Of a stretch of 64,000 nt of DNA, positions 41,279-53,133 are shown piece after piece. The notes under the pieces were generated by a model. The model made no database searches. It saw only the letters and a list, made by a program, of their open reading frames with translations, and was not told the origin of the DNA. The translations under genes were made by a program, and so were the position numbers. Position 1 is the stretch's first letter, and the number at the start of each line of letters is the position of its first letter. The stretch comes from Dactylorhiza incarnata (Eukaryota; Streptophyta; Magnoliopsida; Asparagales; Orchidaceae), in the NCBI GenBank assembly GCA_033032865.1, contig JAWHQI010000040.1, positions 9,593,001 to 9,657,000 on the forward strand. Reading direction: 5' to 3'.

Positions 41279-41970
41279 TGTGTGCATGACAGAGCTGGAC
41301 AATTACCTAGACCTCCCTTGACGTGGAGGTGTGTCATATGCCAGCAAGGATTCAGAATCCTAAAGATCCTTCGCACAAGATTGGCGAGCTACTGCTACAC
41401 AAATGTGAAATCTCCCAGCGATACGTGGTCTCTATAGGTTTTACATCTCAAGCGACAATTTGCGGGGGAAATAAGTAGGATCCATCGATATCTCTCTTGG
41501 AGCGAGTTAGCCTCGCAAACAAGTCATCAAAACATTCTTCTCATGAGACCAGAAAAAGTGCCAGTAAGTTTAATAACGATGGCAAAAATAGTGAATTAAA
41601 CAATGGTAAGAAAAAATTTTATCAAGAAAAGAAATGCTTTAATTCATCACCACTCTAAGTGTGGGAGATATCATCCCCATTATAGGTCTGGAGGCATAAA
41701 CACCATTTTAATACTTCTCTTATAATGAATGGCCTTGCCCAGTTGGGGTTCAATTTTTAACTAAGCCAGATCATGTTGCTGCATCAACTTTTTTCAGAAT
41801 GAAATCTCCAACTGCAAACTGTTTCAATAAGATCCCCTTCCTCCTTACTGAAGAGTTCCCGGACCTTATGCCCAGAACCGCCATCTTATGGTGATTCCAA
41901 CTCACGGGTTAGCTGTCACCACTCAACGCCGATTATGCCGGGTAGTTCGATCATATCACAGGCCAATTTT
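41279..41970 (-). pseudogene. Old Tat-like integrase remnant, right of copia D
   Basis: Minus-strand translation near 41860-41810 reads QFAVGDFILKKVDAAT. After frame changes, LQTYNGDDISHT and SGDELK appear near 41690-41645. These are the same blocks that end the Tat pol at 22372-22611 (KGDLMLKKVDAAG, ISHTWSGDDLKHF). So this is the C-terminus of an older, strongly decayed Tat pol on the minus strand. The remaining sequence to 41279 has no ORF and may belong to its 3' region. Confidence 0.55.
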
Positions 41971-44634
41971 TGCATGAAAGAATACTAACAATTAAGACAA
42001 GTCTATAATCACAGGCACACACACACATATATATATAATATAATATAATGAAACTAGTCCACAATGAGAAAAAAACAAAAAGTGCAAGGGATTAAGCCCG
42101 GTACAAATCCAAAATGGAATAATAATACACTCTCTCACATAACACAATGCAGAAGCTAGACAAAATACTCTCAACAACCTGTCATCATGTGGTAGTAGTA
42201 ATGCACAACATCTAATCCTGAGGGTCTACCGTCACATCCTGCCTGACGTACTGCGGCTTCTGCTCCTCAATTTCCCAGTTTTACAGCCACATCCAACTGT
42301 TAGTCAAAAAGACTAAGCCAATTTTTACCTCGCCTCACCCACGACTCCTTCGTACTGAGCAGGAGGACGATGTGAAGGACAATAAGGGGCAAAAGAAAGA
42401 GAAGGTGACATGAATTATACTAGCATTATATATGAATTAATGAGCAGTGTGTATAAAGCAATAAGGAATAAATGAACAGGAAATAAGTAAATGCAGCGCA
42501 AGTAATTTTAATAAGTAAACTATTACGCTATCTTCTAGAGTACCTTAACTTATATGAATGCCCATACAAACTTATAAGTTAAGGTTTCCAGAATTATAAC
42601 TTATCATATAAAAGAGCCCATACTAATTTATATGATAAGGGTCTGCAAATATATATGCCAATAGTATGTATGAATATAATGTTATGTTATGCTATGTTTA
42701 TACAGTGCAACTCACTCACACATCTCTGCGCGCATAGACCTTTAGTTCTCACTTTTCGAAGGTAGCAAGTCTCTCAGGTATTTTTGTCGTGGCAACGGAA
42801 ATAGTGGATCGGACACTCCACTTCTAGCTGGGTATACGCACTACCAGACCTAAACCTTACGTACGTTGTTGTACACGTCCTAGGTGCACTTCTATGAGCT
42901 CTTGTGTACTCTTGCTGGCAACCCGCCAGTCTTTTATAGTCGGGTTGGGTACTAGGGATTGTCCTCCAGACCGTAGTAAAGTAACCTACTGGTCCTCTAA
43001 CTCACCACACCCCGCCAATGTCAACGTACTGCCATCGGTGTGACAACTGGTCTAGTACCGTAGACCCTCCACTAGTTTATGCACATGCAAGGTTTATCAC
43101 ACTACCCGAGCCTCCAGCTTACAGGACCAACTACTCTTGAACAATTCCGTCCCATATTTTGGGACGAGGTTTACCCTCTCAATTTCTCTTATTTTAAGTT
43201 ATTATTGAATGTCATTTAGTCAATCATTGCGATTTTGGGTGAATCCTGGACTTCCCGAGGTCTACGGTACTAGAAGGTGTTACGGGGTGGCATCCTAAAC
43301 CTTCCTTTCTCAGAATATTTACTTTTATTGGTAGCTACCCCATTGTTATGGTTATTCTCATTGTTGCTCTAAAATTACTTAAGGGTGGCTTATAACTCTT
43401 TTAGGCAACTCGATTACTTATTTACGGTGCGTGGTGTAAGCCTTTATGTATTTATCAATGTGTCCAACACTTATCTTTAATGCACCATGATCATATTTAT
43501 CCTTCTAAATATCACCATAATTACCTAAGGTGGAAAGGCTCCAATTGATTTCACTTATTCACCGTGCGACGCGATTCTAGTCTACTGATCACTATAGGGC
43601 TGGAGTCCTCCAATAAGGCAATAATTTATATGGGCTGCTATTATGGATGCCCTAACTATGTGTTCCAAATTTCATTCCATTTCTACATGTTCTGGCTAGT
43701 CTAAACAATACCTCATGTTTTTTTTATTCGCAGATCAACTCAAGAATTGAAAAAGGTTGATCTCTTTGATGTGAACTTCACTATAACTTGGCCAAATGCC
43801 CTTACATTTATACCTTAAGTTAATCATGACCAAATTAATAAATGGTCAGAAATTCATAATTATTCTAATTATTTTGGCCATTTATAAAAATTCATTAAAG
43901 ATAATGCACACCTCACTATACACATGAAGTACCACTTTCAGAAGTTAAAGTGCTCCCACTATTTTAATAGTGAAATATAATGTTGAAACATCATGAATGA
44001 CTGAATCTCTAAATTTTCCATAGTACTTATGACCACTATTTCAATATTTAAATATTTATGTCAAGTGGTCACATTACACGGTAAGTACCAAAATAACTGA
44101 TTCAAATTTTTAGAAAAAATTACCATAAGTTTATAATGATCCAAAAACAGTCTAGCCAAACTTTCAGAATTTTTCAGATGATATTAACCATTAGTTTGCA
44201 TTAATACATAAGTGTGACAAAGGAAATTTTTGTTAATTTATAGTGTGAATGACTTCCAAAAATCAAACTAAAATTCTCAGAGATATATTTCAACATAAAG
44301 TATCATGTGACAAAAATTTGGATTTTTCTCAAGATATTAGATTATGTTTATTTCATTTATACACATATGTGACAAAATCAACTATGCTCAAATAACTAAG
44401 GGAATCAACTCAAAAAATGACAATAAAAATTCCAGAGGTGTATATTACTCTAAAAAATTATGTTGAAGGAAATCAGATTTATCCTTAGTCATTTGATTAC
44501 TTTCATTTGATTAATACACATATGTGACATTAATATTATTAACTAAATACTTAGGATTTTCATTCCAATAATCCTAACTTTTCTAGAGATGATACTCTCC
44601 ATCATAATATGTGTATTTCCCAAATATCATGAGC

Positions 44635-45110
44635 ATACAACAAGCTATTTGTGATAGATTACAAAATACCCATAGGTGATATATGCACACCACCCTTTCA
44701 TACATCTCATTTCTATGTATGTGTAATATACTATTCTACACTAGTCCAAATGACCTCAAGTTTATACATGTGAAATTTTATGCCCTAACAAACATATCAC
44801 CCAAGATTTGGAACCATTTGAGTTTATTTATCCACATTTGTGATAAATTCACAAAATACCCAAAGGTGCTATATCACCCAGGGTTCTGATACAACAAGCC
44901 ATTTGTGATAAATTCACAAAATACCCAAAGGTGTTATATGCACACCACCCTTCCATACATCTCATTCCTGTGTATGTGGAATATACTATTCTACACTAGT
45001 TCAAATGACCTCAAGTTTATACATGTGATATTTTATGACCTAACAAACATATCACCCAAGATTTGGAACATTTTGAGTTTATTTAACCACATTTATTTCA
45101 TTAATATGAA
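44635..45110. repeat. 254-bp tandem duplication in the chromovirus LTR
   Basis: Segment starting ACAACAAGCTATTTGTGATA (near 44635) is repeated from about 44889 (ACAACAAGCCATTTGTGATA). Shared blocks include CACCACCCTT-CATACATCTCATT and ACATATCACCCAAGATTTGG. Offset 254 bp, roughly 93% alike by eye. Confidence 0.88.
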
Positions 45111-46302
45111 AAATCATATTTACCACAAAACCTAAGAAAAATGTTGCCCAAAAATTTTGATTTTTAGGAAGAGGGCCTATCTATGGTATTTACTCTTAAG
45201 CCCAAAATATTAGACCTATCCAAGCTTCTATGCGAGTTAGGTCTACAAAATAAGGGCTGCTCACCTTCTTGGACACACCTCAGTAGAGTAGCCCTACAAG
45301 GAGTTTTCGGACACCAAACTTGGTGATTCAAAGCTCTATGGACAGTAGGCCTCAAGAGCTACAAAAGTTGTCTAAGGCTCTTTTGTCTAAAAAGGCCTCT
45401 AAATGGTCTAATTTTGGGTATTAAGTAACCGTTAAATATGTGACAAATACATTCATTTAATTTAGTATGGGCTGCGTGTAGCCATCATCCGCAGGAATGG
45501 AAGGCTGTGATTTCATCTCCTTCCTCCAACCAAGGGACATGATTGCGCTATCCTGGGTTGAATTCCAAGTCAATTTCTCAACCATCTGGCCACCACCACC
45601 ACCGACCACCACCACCACCACCACCTTCATTGAGGTGGTGGCTGTCGTTTGTTGGCGAGAAGCCGGCGAACCCGAGCAAGGAGAAAATTCTCGGAATTTC
45701 TCACCTATCTCACATGGATCGTGGCTCAATTGAGCCTAATTTCTCAGCCTAATGAACTAGAGAGCTAGCATACGGGGAGATGAGGAGAAACATACCTCAA
45801 TTGTGGCTCAGTGGCGGGTGTTCCGATGGGTGGGCATGGATTTCTCCATCTCCGACGAGCTTGCTTGATCTGTAGATTCTCCACCAAAATCTCTGTTCTC
45901 ATGGTTTGGTTCGACACTTAAGGGCCTTCTGAAGGTGATGAGAATATCAAATGAGGGTGGTGATGGTTGTACAGAGGGAATGGAGAGTATGGTGTTTCAT
46001 CCATGGCTTTTACAACATCCCCTTTGCTGCTAAGTAGCTTCCATGCCCTAAAAAGACTGTTCACGGCCTGAGGGGTCGGCTATAAGCTTGGACAAGGAGG
46101 TAAGGGCCATGGAAGCTCCATTACTCAAAACATGCTTTTGACCTAAGGGAAAAATGGCAATTTTGCTCCCATGATCACCTTCTATCACCAAATTTAGATC
46201 TGGGGTGCCAATATATGTGTGGCCTGCTGGTTAGGCATGGGTTGGGGCCTTGGTTCACTTAGATTTCATTTGGTCTTTCATTTTCTTCCTTAAGGCCTTA
46301 TG

Positions 46303-46919
46303 TTGACCATGGTTGACTTTTGGGTTGACTTGGTCAAATTGATGGGTGGGTTAGCCCCACTTGATTGTCATGAGTCATATGAACTTACCCAAAGTCCATT
46401 GGACCATGGTGTGGCTCCAATTTGGTTAATTGATCCATATGGTGTGAGTTTGACCCAAATTAGCCTATGTTTGACTTTGGTCAAATTGGATGGATTGGTT
46501 GACCACTTGATGGGGTTTTTGGGTCCTATGGATCCTTAATGGGGTAAGAAGGTTAGGGGTGAAGTCAATATGGTCAATTGAGGGTCAATTAATCCTTGAT
46601 TGGGTTGATTTGGGTTATGCTGACTAAGAGTTGACTTTGGTCAATTCCTTTAAATTGAGTGGGACCAATTAGTGATTATTGACCTAATGAACTCCCTTAG
46701 TGATTAGGATGACATAGTTGGAGTCCATTTAATGTATTGAGGGTTAATGGTGTCTAATTGTGTTGAATAGGGCTATGTTGACCTAACTATGACTTTGGTC
46801 AATTTGGCCTATTTGGTTGCCCAATTGATGGCGCTCTTGGTCAAGTGAGTCTTTATTAGGGTTAGGAACATAGTGGTGAGGTCAATTAGTGCTTTTGAGT
46901 TCAATTTGTCTAATTTGAC
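46303..46919. promoter_or_regulatory. Dense TTGAC (W-box core) cluster
   Basis: Nineteen TTGAC/GTCAA occurrences in 617 bp, against about one expected by chance. Several form TTGACTTTGGTCAA, a palindrome-like pair. TTGAC[CT] is the core bound by plant WRKY transcription factors. The cluster lies 150-770 bp inside the LTR start, a usual place for retrotransposon enhancers. WRKY response is an inference. Confidence 0.55.
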
Positions 46920-47114
46920 CTAAGTTGTCTTGTGCTCACTTGTTAGCACTATGTGAGTTCACCCAAACATAGTGAACTTTAAGGTCATCCCTTGCCTCCA
47001 CTCACCCTGCTCTCCTCATGTTATGCCCTTACACCACCTTGGGGTCTAGTAAGATTTTGGATGTTACAAATCCTAATAAACCAAAAAAATAATTTTGTCC
47101 TCAAAATTTAAGTT

Positions 47115-47640
47115 CGAGTCTATGGGATTCTATGCAACATGAGAATAAGGGATTTAAAACCATGTTTAAGTTGTACCTGAGGTGAATAGTCCCGGATACT
47201 GCTGTTGCATGTGGTACTTTGGTTTCCATGTGTGCTCCTCTCATCCATGATTGGACCACAACACCTTGATGAGGGGAACCTTCTTTCTTCGCAGAACTCG
47301 TACGGCTGTATCATAATTACAAATGGGCTCCAGACGGGCTGATCTGTCAGATGTTATCAAGCCTGCTGTAGTTGTAACATGCTGCTCTAACTGAAGTAGG
47401 GCTCCCCGAAGTGAGGAGATGTGAAAGACATTGTGGAGGTTCACAAACACCTGTGGCAGCTCCGACCTATAAGCCAAGGTGCTAATCTGCTCCAGGATCA
47501 TATAAGGCCCCATAAATCGAGGGCTGAGCTTCTTCCGTCCTCGCACCGGCGAGACACCATGCACCGGTCGTATCTTCAATAAAATTCTGTCTCCTACCTG
47601 AAACTCCACCTTCCGATGCCTCGCATCTTAATACATGGCG
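47115..47640 (-). pseudogene. Integrase C-terminus and chromodomain of the chromovirus
   Basis: Open from 47609: FQVGDRILLKIRPVHGV, KLSPRFMGPYMILEQI (GPY/F module), LHNVFHISSLR, then CNYDTAVRVLRRKKVPLI and KVLWSNHG, with WEEHTWKPK-like sequence continuing in another frame. The last two blocks match the chromodomain of plant chromoviruses, thought to guide insertion to heterochromatin. Confidence 0.85.
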
Positions 47641-48530
47641 TGCCGGCTCTGAGCCTCCAGCATCTGGTCGCGGATCATCCGTGCTAAAGCATTTGTATCA
47701 TCTATATACTCTGATCCAAGTGCCCTTGGATCCTCGTCCTGGACCCAAGACAATGACATCTGACACTTCCTCCTGTAAAGGTCCTCATACGGTGCCATCC
47801 CAATGCTCGCCTGGTGGCTATTATTGTAGGAAAGATATATCAATGGTAACAACCTCTCCTAGGGTTTCCACGCATCTTGAATGCACAAACACAACAAGTC
47901 CTCCAACATCCTTTTGGTGCGCTCTGCCTGGATGTCGGCCAGTGGATAGAAACCAATGGTGAAGATGAGTCGAGACCCTAGGTATTCTTGCAATGCCTTC
48001 CACTCCCTCAAAGTGAAGCGACCATCTCTATCTGAATTAATTGTCCTGGGTACGTCGTGGTATCTGACGAACTGCTTCACAAATAATCTCATTAATACAC
48101 CAACTGGAGCGTCCTTCTATACTAGAATGAATCTAGACACCTTGGTCAATCTTTCCACTATGACCCAGTTGGAATCATGCCCAGAGTGGGACTACGGTAG
48201 CCCATGCACAAAATCCATGTCTATTTCCCCGAACTTCCACTCTTGGACTGGTAGCGGCTATAACAAACCTCCACAGCTCTTGCACTCGGCCTTCACCCGC
48301 TGGCATGTATCACAGTGCGTCACCCAGGCTATGATCTCCCTCTTCATCCCAAGGAAGTACATATTATTCCACAGGTCTTCTATCATCTTGGTGATCCCAG
48401 GGTGCACTAAATACCGAGAGCAGCCTGCCTCCCCGAGTATGTCCTCCCAGATCCCACCTCCTGCTGGTATATATATACGGCCCCAGAAATGAACGAGGTC
48501 ATCCCGTAATGTGTAATTTCCCAAGTTGCC
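47641..48530 (-). pseudogene. Integrase core of the chromovirus
   Basis: Zinc part: YLVHPGITKMIEDLW, then HCDTCQRVKAE; the first histidine expected upstream appears changed. Core: EWKFGEIDMDFVHGLPQS (Asp), then INSDRDGRFTLREWKALQ (Asp), then DIQAERTKRMLEDLL (Glu, in place of the usual DGQSERTIQ). SIGMAPYEDLYRRKCQMSLSW follows. One in-frame stop lies near 48150 and another near 47630. Confidence 0.85.
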
Positions 48531-48589
48531 CCCTCCTAGGGCTCTGAATACTGGCTCTAATGCTGCATCCTTTCTCTATTGTGTCCTGA

Positions 48590-49392
48590 TGCGGTCTCAG
48601 ATGTCACAGGTAATGCTCAGAGCAGCTAGGTACTCCTCATAGATCTCAAGCTCGACCCTAGACACTAATGTGATCTCCGTGTCCTCTAGCGTCTTCACCA
48701 TCTCCATTGCCTTCACTCGGGGCTCCGGTCCAGATGTGCTTGCTCTCCTGCTCAAGGCATCCGCCATCGTGTTTTCCTTCCCCAGATGATAGTGCATAGT
48801 GTAGTCATAGTTCTATAAGAACTCTAACCACCTCCCCTGTCGTAGGTTCAGGTCCTTCTGAGTATCTATATAATTGAGGTTCTTGTGATCTGAGAAAATC
48901 TCACAATGAACCCCATAAAGGTAATGCCTCCAAATCTTCAAGGAGAAGATCACATCCCCGAGCTCTAAATCATGTACTAGGTATTTCTGCTTGTGCTTCT
49001 TCATCTACCTCGATGCATATGCTATAGCATATTCATGCTACATCAATACTGCACACATCCCCTAATAAGATGCATCGGTGTAGATCTAAAATCTTTCCTT
49101 CCCAGATGGAAGGGCAAGGATTTTGGCTGAGGTGAGCCTGTCCTTCAGCTCCTAGAATGCTGCTTTGCACTGTGCTGTCCAGGTGAATGCATACCTTCTT
49201 CGTCAAATATGTAAGCGGAAGGGTGACCTTTGAGAACCCCAGTACGAACTTGTGGTAATAGCCTGCTAGCTCGAGGAAGCTATGGACGTCTGATGCCGAC
49301 TTCAAATGTGCTCACTCCCTAACTGCTTGTACAATGGCCTGGTCTACCGTCAATCTGGTTCCGCTGATAGTGTGCCCCAAGAATGCTACCTC
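48590..49392 (-). pseudogene. RNase H of the chromovirus
   Basis: Fragments read SASDVHSFLELAGYYHKFV (end of RT connection), then KKHKQKYLVHDLELGDVIFSLKIWRHYLYG, EIFSDHKNLNYI and LNLRQGRWLEFL, then MHYHLGKENTMADALSRR. The catalytic Asp block (DASYxGxG) is disrupted; the last Asp (FSDHKNL) is kept. Multiple stops. Confidence 0.82.
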
Positions 49393-50050
49393 CTACAACC
49401 AGAACTGGCACTTCAAAAACTTGGCGTACATATAGTGTTCCCTCAGCTTGCCCAACACATGTGTTAAGTGTTGGGTATGGTCCTCCCTAGTCCTAGAGTA
49501 TATCAAGATATCATCGATTAAGACTATGACGAAGATGTCCAAGTATGCTTCGAAAACATGGTTCATCAGACTCATGAATACGGAGGGAGCATTCGTGAGC
49601 CCGAAAGGCATCACCGTGAACTCATATAATCCATAACGCAAGCTAAATGCCATCTTCGGTATATCCTCCTCCTGGATTGTCAGCTGGTGATATCCTGATC
49701 TCGGGTCGAGCTTGGAGACTAGTGGGCTCCTTGAAGCTGATTAAACAACTCGTCGATCCTCGGTAGCAGATATGTGTTCCGCACCGTCATCCGGTTCAGC
49801 TCCCGGTAGTCGATGCAGAGTCGGAGCAACCCATCCTTCTTCTTCACAAATTGCACCGGAGCTCCCCATGGTGACAAGCTCGGCCTAACAAATCTTGAAT
49901 CCGCTAGCTCCTGGAGCTCCGTGCGGAAATCAACCAGCTTCTTAGGTGCCATCCGATATGGTTCCTGAGACACAGGCCTGGCTCCGGGCACTAGCTGAAT
50001 CTGAAAGTTCATGTCCATCGTGGGGGTAGTTCGGACAACTTTTATAGGAA
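49393..50050 (-). pseudogene. Reverse transcriptase of the chromovirus
   Basis: Reads [67 protein letters not shown], then after a break near 49690-49720 [21 protein letters not shown] and [12 protein letters not shown]. The catalytic block is LIDD, keeping both Asp. Standard gypsy RT with few changes apart from the break. Confidence 0.9.
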
Positions 50051-50283
50051 TACGTCAGAATAATCCCGAACCATCGGGATATTGACCATAGAGGCCTCCG
50101 GCTCTACCATCCCAAAGCAAACTAGGTATACCCCATCTCCTTGATGATGGGCTTTAACAACCTGAATAGATGACAATAAAAGTCGAGAGATAGGTCTAAT
50201 ACCTTCAATAACCACCTCAGAGTCTTCATGCCTCAGTACGATCTTCTTTGCTGGCAATCGATCCTGGCATGGTTCCAGTGTAG

Positions 50284-50631
50284 TCAATTCATGCCCAGTA
50301 TCAAATCAAAATCTGGCATCATCTGGCGTGTCACCGGTGCCTCAAATGGCTTTCCCCTAATGTCCACCACCATGTTGCACTTGGCACATGACTCTATCTC
50401 TGACCCATCAGGTAGCCGCACCTTCCTGGGGATGCCTTCGAAGTGCTGAACTTGGTCCAGATTGCCTATAAACTCCTCCGAGATGAACAAGTGCGAGGCA
50501 CCTGTGTCAAATAAGGTGTATGCAGGTTTGCCATAGACAAACACTATACCTGGGGTGATTTTGTTGTTCGGGTTATAAGTTTCAATAAACAAATGTTTTT
50601 GCAAGGTACTATGTAATAGTAAAGAAAGCAT
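50284..50631 (-). pseudogene. Protease of the chromovirus
   Basis: Open for 115 codons: KITPGIVFVYGKPAYTLFDTGASHLFIS holds the DTGAS active site. VTRQMMPDFDLILGMN closes the domain and leads to DWL-type sequence before RT. Catalytic Asp kept. Confidence 0.88.
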
Positions 50632-51417
50632 TAAAGTGCCTGTGATGCACTCCTCGGGGTTTCTCTCCTGAGAAAAATCCAGAGCGTACTCCTGCTTCAG
50701 CCTTGGCCCTCTACCGTGATGTCTCTGACCCCGACCTCATCCTCTGCCTCAGCCCTGATGTACTAGTGCTGGAGGGGCTGGTGGAGGGGGAGGAGGAAGA
50801 GGTGGATGGAATAGCTGAGGGAAATTTGCTCTAAGGTGCCCTGGCTGGTGGCATCCAAAGCATACCACTGGACAAAATTCTCTATCATCGTGCCTAGGTG
50901 GCTCCTGAATCCGCACTGGTGGAGGACCTGACACTACAGGATGCTGATGCTGCTACAGCCTGAAGCTAGGACGGGGATGTCCTCCGCCTCTCCTATGCCT
51001 CATAATCCTGCCCCGCTGCAATCCCCTGCTACTCTCTCCAAAGTTTGTCCCATCCACTGGTCTCTTCCCCTTACTCTGCACCATCGGATGATCTGCCTCA
51101 AGCTTCTTCGCCATCTCTATGATCTTGGCCAAGCTGTCATCGACCACGAACAATGGCGCCTGCCTCAGCGGGTCTCAAAGTCCTTTGTAGAACCTCTTGG
51201 CATAACCTCTATCATCCAGTGCGTGCCTCCCTGCAAATCTAGCAAGATGGGAGAACTCCATCTTGTACTCTATCACAGACTGGCTCCCCTGTCTGAGGTT
51301 TAAGAACCTCTCCTCCAACTCATCCCTGTCCGTCACCGTCACAAAGTGCTCTAGAAAAGTGTCACTGAACTCCTCCAAAGTAATCTCTGAGTAATCCCGG
51401 TCCGTATAAGTGGAATC
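50632..51417 (-). pseudogene. Gag of the chromovirus, main part
   Basis: From the break at 51417: EEFSDTFLEHFVTVTDRDELEERFLNLRQG then VIEYKMEFSHLARFA is the retrotransposon Gag core. MAKKLEADHPM and basic RGRIMRHRRGGGHPR follow. The zinc knuckle reads CFGCHQPGHLRANF, so the last Cys is Phe and the knuckle is broken. A proline run follows (PPLPPPPPPAPP). Frame continues upstream at 59839-59744. Confidence 0.85.
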
Positions 51418-53133
51418 TGAAAGTGAGGTTAGATCTTAGATTTACTCTAGAGCAGGGGGGGGGGGGGGGGGTGAATAGAGTATTAAAACCTTTTCACTTA
51501 ATTTTATAGCGGAATTAAAATAGTGATATATGTATGTGTATTGAGTGAGTAAAAAAAGCAAACACAAAGAGAGAACACAACACAGTACACAGAAAACCAC
51601 AACACAGAGGACACAAGGATTTTTATAGTAGTTCCCCAATAAACCTGGGTACGTCTACTCTTCTACCACACTTGGTAGGATCTACTAGGTTTTTGATCAG
51701 GTTCCCTATCACCAAGGGGCTTTTGATAAGGTGTCCACACACCACTTAGCTTTTGATCAGGTGCTCTAACCAAACCACAGGTTTTTGTTCAGGTGCCTTG
51801 CCACCAAGGGGTTAACTTTTGAAGGGAGTTATAACCCTGTACAAGATGAGATAAGAAGGGTTTAGTTGTTCTTCTCTGTCAATATTCTGAGAGAAGACTC
51901 TAATGGATTGTTGATGTAAAGCTCCTCTGTCTGATATAAAATGTTTGACAGTAGATGGCTGGAGCTTTCTCTTGAGTGTACTGATCTTCCTGTAGCTGAT
52001 GAATCTGAAAGAATAAGTTCTTCAGATTATTGTTGCTCTTTAAAGATCTGATCTTGCAGCAGAAATACTGAGAGAAGATGTTGATGATGTTCTCAGTGAG
52101 TAAGATGGTGCTGCTTGAGGAAGAAGAAGACTGAAAAGCTTTTTCTGTATGTTTCTTTCTTCTTCCTCTTTACTGTATATCCTTCTTCTTTCTTTTTCCT
52201 ATAGTAATAATCTGTAATGTGTTCTGTCATGAAAACTGTGTGATAATAATACTGTATATCTCCTTTCCTTATTTCCCTTTTGAAAACTCTGACAGATTTG
52301 AAGTTCAAATCCCTTATTTTAAGGAATAAAATATTCTGAAGAGATATATCCTGTACTGCAAATCTGATACGTTGTTTACCTTTTTCCTTTTCCATGAACA
52401 TGTCCTTTTCAGCTAAATGTCAACGGCTATTTTCGAAATAGGAGAATAATAAAAGGAAATATAATATCCTGACTTATCTAGAAGAATAGAGCCGTTGCTG
52501 ATGAGAGATCTGAGTTCAGAGAATGAAATAAAAATAATCCTTCTGAAGTTCTGAACTGAAATAAGAATTCGTCGATCTCAAGAATTTTTGTCGATCTCAA
52601 GATATTCGTCAAACACAATGTTGAGTTCGTCGACCTCAACTGAATCTGGCTGGAAGAATTGAATTAGTTGAGCTGAGAAGAACTTTCGTCGATCTGAACA
52701 TCTGATACTTATTCTTCGAACGCAGAGCTGAGTTCGTCGAACGGGCAAATTCGTCTACCACTGAACTGAGCAAAATCATCGACTTCTGAGACTGAATAAA
52801 ATCATCCACCGCTGAGACTGGATAAAATTGTCGACCGCTGGGATGCTGAGATTTAGTCTGTTCGTCAACCGCTGAGCCGCTGAGATTGAAAATCGTCGAC
52901 CGCTGAGACTGAGGCAAGTCGTTCATCGAACGCAGAGTGTAAGCCATTCGTCGAACGCAGAGAGCATGTCGTTCATCGAATGCAGGATGCAGTTCGTCGA
53001 ACGCAGAAAACTTATCTTTTCCTTAGTTCTATCAGCCTAAAACCTTGACTCATTGACTATACATTGGGGTCAACTTTATCCTAGTCAACAGATAGTGATC
53101 CTAGCCCAAATCAGTAATAGGGTTGTTCCAACA
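51418..53133 (-). repeat. 3' LTR of the non-autonomous family A element
   Basis: 1716 bp, minus-strand TGTTGGAACAACCC to CCTCACTTTCA. Contains 17 G at 51455-51471, a GATCAGGTG minisatellite (about 51690-51790), and TTCGTCGA/TCGACGAA motifs at 52567-53005. Ends cleanly with no extra PBS-like unit. Confidence 0.92.

Larger units (their letters stand above)
41971..47068 (-). repeat. 3' LTR of the chromovirus (inner end approximate)
   Basis: The start on the minus strand is TGTAACATCC at 47068, preceded by TTTTGAGGACAAAATT, the conserved chromovirus sequence before the PPT. The other end is not certain. TGCATGAAAG at 41971 is my best guess for the CA end, next to the Tat remnant, giving about 5.1 kb. 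Very long LTRs occur in Tekay-like elements. Contains a W-box cluster, a 254-bp tandem duplication, a CCA/ACC microsatellite near 45592-45625, and CA/TA microsatellites at 42015-42045. No real ORF. Confidence 0.6.

Noticed and set aside
41971..47068. Host gene in the long ORF-poor stretch
   Set aside because: No frame longer than about 90 codons with plausible protein, and it fits a long chromovirus LTR that starts TGTAACATCC.
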